Positions 42,401 to 48,333 of a DNA stretch of 48,333 nt are shown piece after piece. How positions within the stretch are numbered: the first letter of the stretch is position 1; every line of letters begins with the position of its first letter. Below the pieces are notes generated by a model, which was not told where the DNA came from, did not search any database, and saw only the letters and a program-made list of their open reading frames with translations. The DNA is taken from assembly GCA_003163855.1 (NCBI GenBank), contig PLRJ01000202.1, positions 1 to 48,333 on the forward strand, given 5' to 3'. Both the position numbers and the translations under genes were made by a program. The stretch is from Bryobacterales bacterium (GTDB taxonomy: Bacteria > Acidobacteriota > Terriglobia > Bryobacterales > Bryobacteraceae).

Positions 42401-42598
42401 AGTCTGGTTGCGACGTTGGGACTGATTCCCGCGGCGACTTCGCACGCGATTGGCTCGGATTCGCAGCGGCCTTTCGCTATCGTCATTGTGGGCGGTTTGA
42501 TTGGCGCATTGACGCTAAGCGTGTTTCTGCTTCCCACGCTGTACGTTTGGATTGCGGGTGAACATGACGTGCTTCCGGCTCTGGATCCAGAATTCTAA
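39467..42598 (+). CDS. Heavy-metal-type RND efflux pump (CzcA/CusA family)
   Basis: A 1043-residue inner-membrane proton-driven exporter with the usual 12 helices and two large periplasmic loops. The proton-relay motif in helix 4 reads D-F-G-x3-D-G-x5-E-N (Asp405, Asp411, Glu418), the same spacing as CzcA Asp402/Asp408/Glu415, which favours divalent cation (Co, Zn, Cd, Ni) over the Cu/Ag type. HME marks PIDAYPDV (near 36) and QWPGHSAEDIEQQIT are present. True substrate specificity depends on residues not resolvable by eye. It is the third gene of the operon; its stop is overlapped by the convergent DUF1330 stop. Confidence 0.93.
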   Translation: MIKSIVNFGLANPLIIVGLAVLMFAWGYISFTNLPIDAYPDVANNYVNIITQWPGHSAEDIEQQITVPSEIQMAGIPHLTNLRSFSLAGISSIMMIFDDDSVNDWNREHVLERMSNISLPAGLTPQLQTDWSPVGQIYWYTIESKNPEYDSMGIKTLEDWTLEKQYKSVPHVVDVASFGGITKEYQIRLDPNRLIDYGLNIAQVESQLANNNANAGGSFIQTGPQQINVQAQGLYKNVQDIESTVVATVNGTPVRIKDIAVVEQGPKIRLGQVSKAYRDPKTNKIIDNPDTVEGVLLLQKGDDADPALKGIEEKTKQLNDEILPKGVKVVPFLDRSDLVHFTTHTVLHNLTEGIVLVVIILFIFLGNVRGAFIVACSIPFALLFAATCLNLNHIPANLLSLGSLDFGMVVDGSVVMIENIVRHIGMVDSSRTPLQKIRDAAQEVQRPVFFAVTIIITAYLPIYTLQSVEGRLFKPMAWTVGFALAGSLIFSIVIAPVMASLFFRKGAKEWENPLMHWLTKHYRTLVSWAIDKRLLTASVGLAAVALTLFLALSGVIGSEFLPHLDEGAIWARGTLAPSTGPDESRRISTHARLILASFPEVTEVVSQIGRPDDGTDATGFFNTEYFVNLKPKEEWRPAFNQQKDSLIAAMDKELEKTPGVIWGFSQPIADNMEEAVSGVKGELSVKIYGDDLRTLETKGDEVVDVMSKIPGVADLGLFRIIGQPNLTFVVDRPACARYQINVSDVQDAIQTAVGGNAVTQLLQGEARFDTVLRYQEKYRDTKEAIANVRLLSPSGERVSLAQLTKEQTLDGAEEIYREAESRYIAIKYSVRGRDLGSTVEEAIRKVHDQVKLPTGYHTDWAGEYKSKQRADARLAIVTPITILIIFLILYAMFRSFKWATLIMLNVLMAPVGGLLALYFTHTNFSVSAAIGMLALFGVSVQTGVIMLEYINQLRVHGNSIKTAAVEGAVLRLRPIMITSLVATLGLIPAATSHAIGSDSQRPFAIVIVGGLIGALTLSVFLLPTLYVWIAGEHDVLPALDPEF

Positions 42599-42888
42599 AC
42601 CCCGGCTACAATGCGGAAGTCTCGTTCTGCTCCCGACCCTAATGCCTCAAGCGCCGGTTTATAGCCGTCGCTATGGTAGGCCGCAAGAGCTTTTTCATAG
42701 CTTTCGAACTCGATGACCACCACGCGGTTCTTGATGCCGGCTTCAAAGGCTTCGACTTCATCTGCGGTACGGACCAGCGCTTTGCCGCCGCTTGCTTGTA
42801 CGTGCGCTCCTGCCAGTTTTGAGTACGCCTGAAGCGCCGACGGGTCTGAGATAGACCTGTAAGCCACCACCCAATATCCTTTTTTCAT
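42595..42888 (-). CDS. DUF1330-family protein
   Basis: A 97-residue ferredoxin-like (dimeric alpha-beta barrel) protein of the DUF1330 family. Typical features are GYWVVAYRSISDPSALQAYS at the N-terminus, ASGGKALVR in the middle and the conserved 'VVIEFESYEKALAAYHSDGY' before the final helix. The family has no established reaction. The ATG at 42888 follows GGGAG at six-base spacing; a start at 42915 would lack this. Its stop overlaps the RND pump's stop by four bases in convergent orientation, and it diverges from the PNPOx-like gene. Confidence 0.88.
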   Translation of the reverse strand: MKKGYWVVAYRSISDPSALQAYSKLAGAHVQASGGKALVRTADEVEAFEAGIKNRVVVIEFESYEKALAAYHSDGYKPALEALGSGAERDFRIVAGV

Positions 42889-42923
42889 TTGTTTCTCCCG
42901 TTTCCAAAGATACAATTTGCAAA

Positions 42924-43331
42924 TTGGATCTTTACTCTTTCATGTCGCGGAGCAAATTGGGCGTTTTGGGAACGGTGTGGGAGGGTACTCCGCAATCCGC
43001 TCTGGTTGGTATAGCGGTGACGCCAAAACTCGAGGTCATCTTCGATACGGTCAGCAGTTCGCGCAAATTCCGCAATCTTATTTCTAACGCAAGTTGTTCG
43101 TTCGTCATCGGCTGGAGCGGTGAGCAGACAGTGCAGTACGAAGGGAAAGCAGAGCAGTTGTTGACACCTCAGTTAGAAAAATACTGCGAAATCTATTTCC
43201 AGGTATGGCCGGAGTGCCGGGCACACCTGGCTTGGGCCGGTATCACCTATTTTTTGGTGCGTCCTACGTGGATTCGGTACAGCGACTTTGATCAGAAGCC
43301 GGCGCTGATTAATGAATTCTCAGAGTTCTAG
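42924..43331 (+). CDS. PNPOx-like flavin/F420-binding split-barrel protein
   Basis: A 135-residue protein of the pyridoxamine-5'-phosphate oxidase-like split-barrel superfamily. It opens SKLGVLGTVWEGTPQSALVGIAV, continues with LEVIFDTVSSSRKFRNLISNASCSFVIGW and ends ITYFLVRPTWIRYSDFD. Family members bind FMN, F420 or haem; no specific cofactor can be inferred. The start is either TTG at 42924, which keeps the first helix, or ATG at 42942; neither has a strong ribosome binding site. It lies 12 bases upstream of the VOC gene, and both are probably cotranscribed. Confidence 0.8.
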   Translation: MDLYSFMSRSKLGVLGTVWEGTPQSALVGIAVTPKLEVIFDTVSSSRKFRNLISNASCSFVIGWSGEQTVQYEGKAEQLLTPQLEKYCEIYFQVWPECRAHLAWAGITYFLVRPTWIRYSDFDQKPALINEFSEF

Positions 43332-43343
43332 TAAGCTAGCAGC

Positions 43344-43706
43344 ATGGCGAAAATCACTGGTATAGGCGGAGCGTTCCTGCGCGCGGAAGATCCGAAGGCT
43401 CTCTATGCTTGGTATTCCGAGCATCTTGGCGTCACGGCCCCCCATGGCTGTTTCGTATTTACCAAAGAAGAGCAACGGGCGTCCATTGCTGTTACCTTTT
43501 TCTCGAAGTCCTCAAAGTACTTTCCCCCTTCCCAGCCGGCGATGCTTAACTTCCAGGTTGACGATCTAAATGCGATCCTAGATAAACTTATCGCCGCGGG
43601 AGTTGAAGTCGATCCCAAACGCGACGAACACGAATATGGCCGCTTCGGCTGGTTCACCGATCCTGAGGGGAACCGGGTTGAATTGTGGCAGCCCGCTGCA
43701 GACTGA
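43344..43706 (+). CDS. VOC/glyoxalase-fold protein
   Basis: A 120-residue single VOC (vicinal oxygen chelate) unit pair. It starts GIGGAFLRAEDPKALYAWYSEHLGV, the classical glyoxalase/bleomycin-resistance opening, and ends GRFGWFTDPEGNRVELWQP, in which Glu of 'VELWQP' is a usual metal ligand. The middle QPAMLNFQVDDLNAILDKLIAAGVEV is also standard. The substrate cannot be read from sequence. The ATG follows AGCAGC, a poor ribosome binding site; the gene sits 12 bases after the PNPOx-like stop and 11 bases before the purB start, so a small operon is likely. Confidence 0.87.
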   Translation: MAKITGIGGAFLRAEDPKALYAWYSEHLGVTAPHGCFVFTKEEQRASIAVTFFSKSSKYFPPSQPAMLNFQVDDLNAILDKLIAAGVEVDPKRDEHEYGRFGWFTDPEGNRVELWQPAAD

Positions 43707-43717
43707 ACTCCTTCCCT

Positions 43718-45028
43718 ATGATCGCCCGCTATACAAGACCCGAGATGGGCGCTATTTGGAGTGAACAGCACAAGTACGAATGCTGGCTGGAGACCGAACT
43801 CGCCGCGGCGGATGCGCTTGCCGACATCGGCGAAGTACCGACTGCAGCCGCTCAGGCACTCCGCGCGCATGCCGGATTTCAACTCGAACGCATTCACGCC
43901 ATCGAGCGCGAGGTCAGGCACGATGTGATTGCCTTCACCACGGCGGTTTCCGAGACCATGCAGGCGAAAGGCGCCTCCGAAGCTTCGCGCTGGCTTCATT
44001 ACGGCATGACCTCGAACGATGTTGTCGATACAGCCCAGGCTCTGCAAATTAAGGATGCGTCGGCCGTTATCTCGGAAGGCCTCGACGCGCTCTCCGAAGC
44101 ACTGAAAAAAACCGCCTTCGAATACAAACACACCGTCCAGATGGGACGCACCCACGGTATGCACGCGGAACCCATCACCTTCGGGCTGAAGGCAGCCCTG
44201 TGGTGGGACGAACTATCGCGCCATCGCGCGCGTTTCAGCGCCGCCGCCGAAGAGATGCGCGTCGGCAAAATCTCCGGCGCAGTCGGAACGTTTGCCCATA
44301 TCGGCCCGGAGGCGGAAGAGAAAATCTGTGCCCGCCTCGGCTTAAGGGCGGCACCCATCACTTCGCAGGTTCTATCGCGCGATCTGCATGCGCACTACCT
44401 CGCAGTTCTGGCCGGCATCGCTTCCAGTCTGGATAAGATCGCGCTGGAGATTCGCCATCTGCAACGAACAGAGGTTCGTGAAGCCGAAGAACCGTTTGCC
44501 ACGGGCCAGAAGGGCTCGTCGGCCATGCCGCACAAGCGCAACCCTATCGTCTGTGAGCAAATCTGCGGCTTGGCGCGCGTTGTTCGCTCGAATGCCCAAG
44601 CCGCTTTCGAAAACGTTGCTTTGTGGCATGAGCGCGACATCTCGCATTCCTCCGTGGAACGCGTGATCCTTCCAGACTCCACGATTCTTATTGATTATCT
44701 ACTGGCCAAAACCACTTGGCTTATCGCTGGTTTGCGCGTAAACGCAGCACGTATGGAGCGCAACGTTAACAGCACGCACGGACTGATATTTTCGGGACAG
44801 TTGTTGCTAGATCTCGCGGCCGCCGGCATGCTGCGCGAAGACGCCTACCGGTTGGTGCAAGCGCACGCTATGCGTGCCTGGGAGGCGGAGTCCGATTTTC
44901 GGCAAGCTGTTGCCGCAGACCCCGAAATTCAAAGGCATCTTAGTTCCGCTCAACTAGCGCACACGTTTTCGCTTGATCGGCAACTTAAGAATGTGGATGC
45001 AATCTTCCGCCGCGTGTTTCCTACTTAG
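43718..45028 (+). CDS. purB: Adenylosuccinate lyase
   Basis: A 436-residue enzyme of the fumarase/aspartase superfamily that cleaves SAICAR to AICAR and adenylosuccinate to AMP, each releasing fumarate, in purine synthesis. The signature loop GSSAMPHKRNP is at 266-276, with catalytic-site segments RTHGMHAEP (His146), YGMTSNDVVDT (95-105) and QRTEVREAEEPF (249-260). The length matches PurB; the ATG at 43718 is preferred over an upstream in-frame ATG at 43685 inside the VOC gene. Other purine genes are not adjacent, so purB is here a single-gene insertion among small enzymes, common in bacteria. Confidence 0.95.
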   Translation: MIARYTRPEMGAIWSEQHKYECWLETELAAADALADIGEVPTAAAQALRAHAGFQLERIHAIEREVRHDVIAFTTAVSETMQAKGASEASRWLHYGMTSNDVVDTAQALQIKDASAVISEGLDALSEALKKTAFEYKHTVQMGRTHGMHAEPITFGLKAALWWDELSRHRARFSAAAEEMRVGKISGAVGTFAHIGPEAEEKICARLGLRAAPITSQVLSRDLHAHYLAVLAGIASSLDKIALEIRHLQRTEVREAEEPFATGQKGSSAMPHKRNPIVCEQICGLARVVRSNAQAAFENVALWHERDISHSSVERVILPDSTILIDYLLAKTTWLIAGLRVNAARMERNVNSTHGLIFSGQLLLDLAAAGMLREDAYRLVQAHAMRAWEAESDFRQAVAADPEIQRHLSSAQLAHTFSLDRQLKNVDAIFRRVFPT

Positions 45029-45156
45029 CGCTTTTCTTCGCCAGTACCTTTGCACTATGTGTATTTCGGGCCATTTCGTTTAAACTACATCTGCTCGCAC
45101 CTGACATGGGCGGGGACTGGCTCTGCGATCCGGCAGACAACACGACAAGGGCGGAC

Positions 45157-45582
45157 ATGATTCATAGATCTAGAAAGCCTCCTGCGAGGGAGTTAGAACT
45201 CGCTCGCGTTCTCCTGGTCGACGACGACCTTACTTCTCGCCTCACTTTGAAAGCAGTACTCGAAGCGGGCGGTTACTTCGTGGATTCCGCGGCTTCAGCA
45301 GCCGAAGCGGTTGGAAAACTCGACTCCCGCCAATACGAACTTGTTCTTAGCGACTTGCAAATGGAGTCTCCTGAGGCTGGGCTGAAAGTACTCGCGCACG
45401 CCCGCTTGATGGAGTACAAGCCTGCAACCGCCATTTTGACTACGTACCAGAACAAGCGCGCCGACAACCGTAAGCCACTTCTGATTGAGCCCGAAGACCT
45501 GCCGAGCCTTCTCAGCAAGGTGGCTGATCTGATCAGCCAGCGCGCAGCCCGCATAGTTCAGCGGCAGCTAAAGCAAGCCTGA
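45157..45582 (+). CDS. Stand-alone receiver-domain (CheY-like) protein
   Basis: A receiver domain of about 141 residues with no output domain. Conserved sites are the acidic pocket VLLVDDD, the phospho-acceptor Asp in ELVLSDLQM, and a T-like residue in ATAILTTYQ. The usual 'KP(F/L)' lysine is present as RKPLLIEPEDL, after an unusual charged insert (NKRADN). It might relay phosphate to a partner elsewhere. The start is set at the ATG at 45157, behind AAGGGCGGAC; an in-frame ATG at 45106 would add 17 residues with no family match. No kinase lies next to it. Confidence 0.85.
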   Translation: MIHRSRKPPARELELARVLLVDDDLTSRLTLKAVLEAGGYFVDSAASAAEAVGKLDSRQYELVLSDLQMESPEAGLKVLAHARLMEYKPATAILTTYQNKRADNRKPLLIEPEDLPSLLSKVADLISQRAARIVQRQLKQA

Positions 45583-45586
45583 AAAT

Positions 45587-45694
45587 CTAATTCGTTAGCA
45601 CCTGCTCTACGAATGCCAGCTCCCGTGGATCGTTGGCTTGCCTCCAGGCGTTGGTGAAATGTGCCGGCGCCAATAAGAACAACGCGGCGCTCAT
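45587..45694 (-). CDS. Short coupled open frame (35 residues), doubtful
   Basis: An ATG at 45694 overlaps the HEAT-repeat gene stop (ATGA, 45691-45694), and a 35-residue frame follows: MSAALFLLAPAHFTNAWRQ..., ending FVEQVLTN. The N-terminus is hydrophobic (a short signal-like or membrane segment). The overlap exactly copies the coupling used throughout this operon, but the length, lack of family and lack of a terminator make this either a small operon peptide or a truncated remnant. It lies in the only 108-base gap between the receiver gene and the HEAT gene. Confidence 0.3.
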   Translation of the reverse strand: MSAALFLLAPAHFTNAWRQANDPRELAFVEQVLTN

Positions 45695-46842
45695 TTGAGT
45701 ACTTCCAGCATGTAGGCCTTGGTTTCGGGTGATTGAATCATCGACATCTTGCGGACGATCTCAAGCTTCTGTGCCGGATCCTTTTCAGCGCGGGCCAGTT
45801 CCACCATCGCTTTAGCGTCCTGCTTCATGAACAATGCTTCCAGCACGGCTTTATGTACTTCGGCATTGGAATCGGACTTGTAGATTTCGGTCAGCGCATC
45901 GGCGTTGTCGCTTTTACCAGTCATCGCCCAGTACTTTATGGCCTGACTTCGCAGCACCGGGTCTTTTTCGGTCCTGGCCGCCGCCAACAACGAAGCGCTT
46001 AAGCCCGACATCATATAGCTCTTCAGAACCTCTCTCTTCACCTTTGGATCGGACGAACTTGTGTAGAGTGAGGCCAGATCCTTCTGCGCGTCATCTCCGC
46101 CCATCATTCCCATAAAGTCGATGGCTTTCATCTGCAATCGGTCGTTGGAGGCATTGTGCGCGGTATCCAGAAGGATCTTGCGCGTATCGGCCGACCGGTT
46201 CTGCGTAAGGACGAACAGCGCACGCTCTTTTACTTTTTCGGAGTTATTGCTGTTAGCCAGCACCTTCTGCAGAATAGGCAGGGCGGTGGCCGGGTCCGAC
46301 TGCATCAGGCTATTGACGGCTATGAGCTTCAGGTCCTGATCAGGGTCACCGGTTCCAGCAGCAGGGGGCATGGTCCGCGAAGCGCGATCCAGCTGGGAAG
46401 CCATCGCCTTCATCTGCTCATCTAATATCCGAAGGTCTACCAAATCCGTCGATGATGGGTTCACTCGCCTGAGTGCTTGCAGATTAACCTCTAAGGCGAG
46501 TTCTTTGGCATCGTTTATCCAGCGGCTGGATGGATAGGCCTGCTTCAGCACCGCCAAGGATGCCAAAGCCTTGTCGGCCTCTCCCAGCTTGTTTTCGGCG
46601 TACGCCTTCCAGTAAAGCGAAGCATCCGCGACGCCGGGCTTTTTCTTCATGGCCGCAGCGCTAAAGGTTGCCACTGCCTTATCCCATTGCTGCGCATCGA
46701 GTTCGCTCAATCCTTTTTGGTATTCGGGGTCACCCGGCTGGGTTGCCGCAAAGCCCTCGGAGAAAGGAAAACGCACGTCCTGGGCCCCCGCAGTTCCCGT
46801 CAGCATCAGGCCCGCGAACGCTATCAATAATCTTTTGCGCAT
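45691..46842 (-). CDS. Periplasmic TPR/HEAT-repeat protein
   Basis: A 383-residue exported protein with a signal peptide (MRKRLLIAFAGLMLTGTAGAQ). Residues about 38-115 form TPR-like repeats (YQKGLSELDAQQWDKAVATFSAAA, SLYWKAYAENKLGEADKALASLAVLKQAYP); the C-terminal half is a set of HEAT/ARM-type helical pairs (RALFVLTQNRSADTRKILLDTA, MKAIDFMGMMGGDDAQKDLASLY, REVLKSYMMSG, SQAIKYWAMTG). Such repeats bind other proteins. Its ATG overlaps the stop of the anti-sigma gene (TAATG at 46842), so it is co-translated and likely acts in the same envelope pathway, an inference from coupling. Confidence 0.88.
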   Translation of the reverse strand: MRKRLLIAFAGLMLTGTAGAQDVRFPFSEGFAATQPGDPEYQKGLSELDAQQWDKAVATFSAAAMKKKPGVADASLYWKAYAENKLGEADKALASLAVLKQAYPSSRWINDAKELALEVNLQALRRVNPSSTDLVDLRILDEQMKAMASQLDRASRTMPPAAGTGDPDQDLKLIAVNSLMQSDPATALPILQKVLANSNNSEKVKERALFVLTQNRSADTRKILLDTAHNASNDRLQMKAIDFMGMMGGDDAQKDLASLYTSSSDPKVKREVLKSYMMSGLSASLLAAARTEKDPVLRSQAIKYWAMTGKSDNADALTEIYKSDSNAEVHKAVLEALFMKQDAKAMVELARAEKDPAQKLEIVRKMSMIQSPETKAYMLEVLK

Positions 46843-47549
46843 TATAGTTTCTGTCCTCTCCTGTAAGCATTTACGCTTCTAATCCGCACCTTGAATAACA
46901 AGCTTCCGTCCTCTATACGCTGCTGCACGGCTTCCACATCGCTCGGCGAATCGACGGAGCCATTCGCCAATTCCAGCATCACGCGCTGAACATCTTCCAG
47001 CAACGCAGCATCGGGCGCATCGCCGGTTTGCGCAGCGCGCTCGTGCAACAATCGATTCTCAGTCACCAGGTCGCGGGCAAAACCACGCTCGGCGGTAAGG
47101 TCCGCATTCTGCGGGTCAGTATGCATCAATTCGGTCAGCACAATCTCCGCGCGCTCCAAGTGGTTCCCGATGGCTAGCAGCAGAACCCGCTCGCGCGCTT
47201 TTTCGGTCGGTGCTGTGTCAGGCTTTACTGCCCGATCGTGTTCCGTCCAAGTGCCCGCAATGAAAGCAATAGCCAGAGCCGCGGCCAGCGCCGGCGTCAA
47301 GAGCCACCACTTGCTGGGTGTCCTGCGCCGATGATCTTCCGGCAAACGAGCCTTTACTTGCGCCCATACGGCTGAGCCATAGTTTGCCGAGCGCTCGGGC
47401 ACGGGGTACTCCTTTACGGCGTCCAGCGTTTCCTGCCAGCGCAAAAGAGCTTCCCGGCACCCGGCGCATTGATCCAGGTGATGCCGCGTTGCTTCGCCGC
47501 CTGCGCCGTAGTAGAACTCCACCAACTCTTCGTCTGTCGCGTGGTTCAT
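46842..47549 (-). CDS. Zinc-finger anti-sigma factor
   Basis: A 235-residue membrane anti-sigma factor. The cytosolic N-terminus carries the ZAS zinc finger H-x3-C-x2-C (His24, Cys28, Cys31; RHHLDQCAGC). A basic stretch and one membrane helix follow (about 82-101, LLTPALAAALAIAFIAGTW), then a roughly 130-residue helical periplasmic domain (ERVLLLAIGNHLERAEIVLTELM to VNAYRRGQKL). It binds the ECF factor encoded just upstream and releases it on signal. The ATG at 47549 overlaps the sigma stop by four bases; the frame is open to 47885, but that part overlaps the sigma gene and is a shadow. Its stop TAA overlaps the HEAT gene ATG. Confidence 0.9.
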   Translation of the reverse strand: MNHATDEELVEFYYGAGGEATRHHLDQCAGCREALLRWQETLDAVKEYPVPERSANYGSAVWAQVKARLPEDHRRRTPSKWWLLTPALAAALAIAFIAGTWTEHDRAVKPDTAPTEKARERVLLLAIGNHLERAEIVLTELMHTDPQNADLTAERGFARDLVTENRLLHERAAQTGDAPDAALLEDVQRVMLELANGSVDSPSDVEAVQQRIEDGSLLFKVRIRSVNAYRRGQKL

Positions 47550-48187
47550 GGGTTCTCCACCTTGATAGCGGCACGGCCTTGTGCCCTTTGCGCTTCCGGC
47601 TGCCAAACCGGCTGCATGGCGCGGCGCAGCTTCTGCACTGCGCGGAACACGGAATGCTTGGCCGCGCCGGCGCGCACACCGAGCGCCGCCGCGATTTCCT
47701 CTATGTCGCACCCTTCGTAATGGCGCAGGATGAATGCCGCCCGTTCCGTCTCGCTCAGGCTTGCCATTGCCGGCTCCAGAAACTTGGCTATTTGGCGGCT
47801 CTGTGTCAGGCGCTCTGGCGAAGGCTCCGGCGCTGCTACATGGTCCAGCCAGTGCAGCATGCTTTCGGCGCCGTTGCGGCCACATCCGTTCAGCGTTGCC
47901 GGGCCCTGCAGCTTGCGCGTTCTGCGCGCCCTAATATAATCGAGCGCGCAGTTGGTGCAGATCCGGTAGAGCCAGGTGGCAAAGGCGCAGTGGCCTTGAA
48001 ACCGTGGCAATTGTTTGTACGCGCGCAAAAAAGTCTCCTGCACAATATCTTCGGCGTCCTGTTCGTTCGCGGTGATTCGGAACGCCAGCCGGAAGATGGC
48101 TCGGCTATGCCGGTCCACCAGCAAACCAAACGCCTGCTGGTTGCCGGCGAGCGCTTCACGCGCCGCCTCGTTATCAGTCCATTCCAT
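47546..48187 (-). CDS. ECF-type sigma factor
   Basis: A 213-residue RpoE/ECF-like sigma factor. Region 2 is about 15-85 (FGLLVDRHSRAIFRLAFRI, DAEDIVQETFLRAYKQL, FATWLYRICTNCALDYIR) and binds the -10 element; region 4 is about 140-195 (SLSETERAAFILRHYEGCDIEEIAAALGVRAGAAKHSVFRAVQKLRRAM) and binds -35. A linker of about 45 residues with Pro and Gly joins them. There is no extra C-terminal sensor domain. The ATG at 48187 lies 3' to an inverted repeat in its own upstream region. Typical of such operons, it may transcribe itself, the anti-sigma gene and the HEAT gene. Confidence 0.93.
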   Translation of the reverse strand: MEWTDNEAAREALAGNQQAFGLLVDRHSRAIFRLAFRITANEQDAEDIVQETFLRAYKQLPRFQGHCAFATWLYRICTNCALDYIRARRTRKLQGPATLNGCGRNGAESMLHWLDHVAAPEPSPERLTQSRQIAKFLEPAMASLSETERAAFILRHYEGCDIEEIAAALGVRAGAAKHSVFRAVQKLRRAMQPVWQPEAQRAQGRAAIKVENP

Positions 48188-48224
48188 CCGGCTCGATGCT
48201 TAGACTCTTAGCACGAATGGCGGT

Positions 48225-48250
48225 TAGCCGAAGGCGGGAAGATTCGGCTA
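48225..48250. promoter_or_regulatory. Perfect 8-base inverted repeat upstream of the sigma factor
   Basis: TAGCCGAA (48225-48232) pairs with TTCGGCTA (48243-48250) around a 10-base loop, 38 bases upstream of the sigma start. It could be an operator, an attenuator or the terminator of an unseen neighbour; no clear T-run follows on either strand. No clear ECF-type promoter (GGAAC...) can be picked out by eye in 48188-48333. Confidence 0.4.
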
Positions 48251-48333
48251 TTACTTCACGAGGATGGCAGGAGGGGTGTGCGGCGGAAGGTCGAAAATGG
48301 CGCTAAGTGGATGAAGAAATGGGAGATAAAAAA

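Noticed and set aside
47550-47885. A longer anti-sigma N-terminus
   Set aside because: It overlaps the sigma factor in another frame and its composition is that of a shadow frame; the ZAS domain begins at the ATG at 47549.
1-48333. CRISPR arrays, tRNA or rRNA genes, insertion sequences
   Set aside because: No spaced direct repeats, cloverleaf-like segments or transposase frames could be found by reading; short RNA genes without strong motifs might still be missed.

Overview
The window is a gene-dense, roughly 57-60% G+C chromosomal segment that reads as an Acidobacteriota genome, probably the Solibacter/Bryobacter side of the phylum. This assignment is inferred from family content: an Oar-like TonB receptor with an N-terminal carboxypeptidase-regulatory-like fold, a PadR regulator overlapping a duplicated MacB/FtsX permease without ATPase (ADOP type), winged-helix/TolB-like/TPR regulators, a PD40 propeller signalling protein, and a small protein family starting with an NANRANAQKSTGP-like motif. 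I see no rRNA, tRNA, CRISPR array, integrase or transposase. Nearly everything is protein coding, with many 4-base ATGA stop/start overlaps that mark translationally coupled operons.

Layout. 1-2565 (minus): a TIR-domain membrane protein coupled to an ICMT-like methyltransferase, then a CocE/NonD hydrolase cut by the window edge; a lone DUF433 gene diverges from it. 2821-6517 (minus): a tightly coupled trio of zinc-ribbon/ATP-grasp ligase, SidA/FMO-like flavoprotein and thioesterase-like hydrolase, which looks like a minimal small-molecule biosynthesis operon of unknown product. 6763-14410: secreted NTF2-like protein and Tat-exported hydrolase, a membrane PD40 propeller protein, a frameshifted winged-helix/TPR regulator, an isochorismatase/NTF2 fusion and a metallo-beta-lactamase-fold hydrolase. 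14587-22629: a large BNR-repeat secreted protein, then a TonB receptor whose 3' end overlaps a GH28 polygalacturonase, a pectin-utilisation pair.

22929-26569: the NAQKSTGP-family protein, PadR and the ADOP permease. 26620-26808: two copies of a REP-like repeat with GGGGACAC/GTGTCCCC ends. 26863-33330: PIG-L deacetylase, histidine phosphatase, M14 peptidase, and a stand-alone LigC-like DNA ligase facing a stand-alone LigD-type primase-polymerase. 33387-36890: a secreted unknown and a two-component system. 37033-42598: a complete heavy-metal-type RND tripartite pump, divergent from that two-component system.

42595-48187: small enzymes (DUF1330, PNPOx-like, VOC), purB, a receiver-only protein, then a minus-strand cascade of ECF sigma factor, zinc-finger anti-sigma factor and periplasmic HEAT-repeat protein, all coupled by overlapping stop/start codons. 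The strongest candidates for something undescribed are the ATP-grasp/FMO/thioesterase trio, the TIR-membrane/ICMT pair and the sigma/anti-sigma/HEAT cascade.
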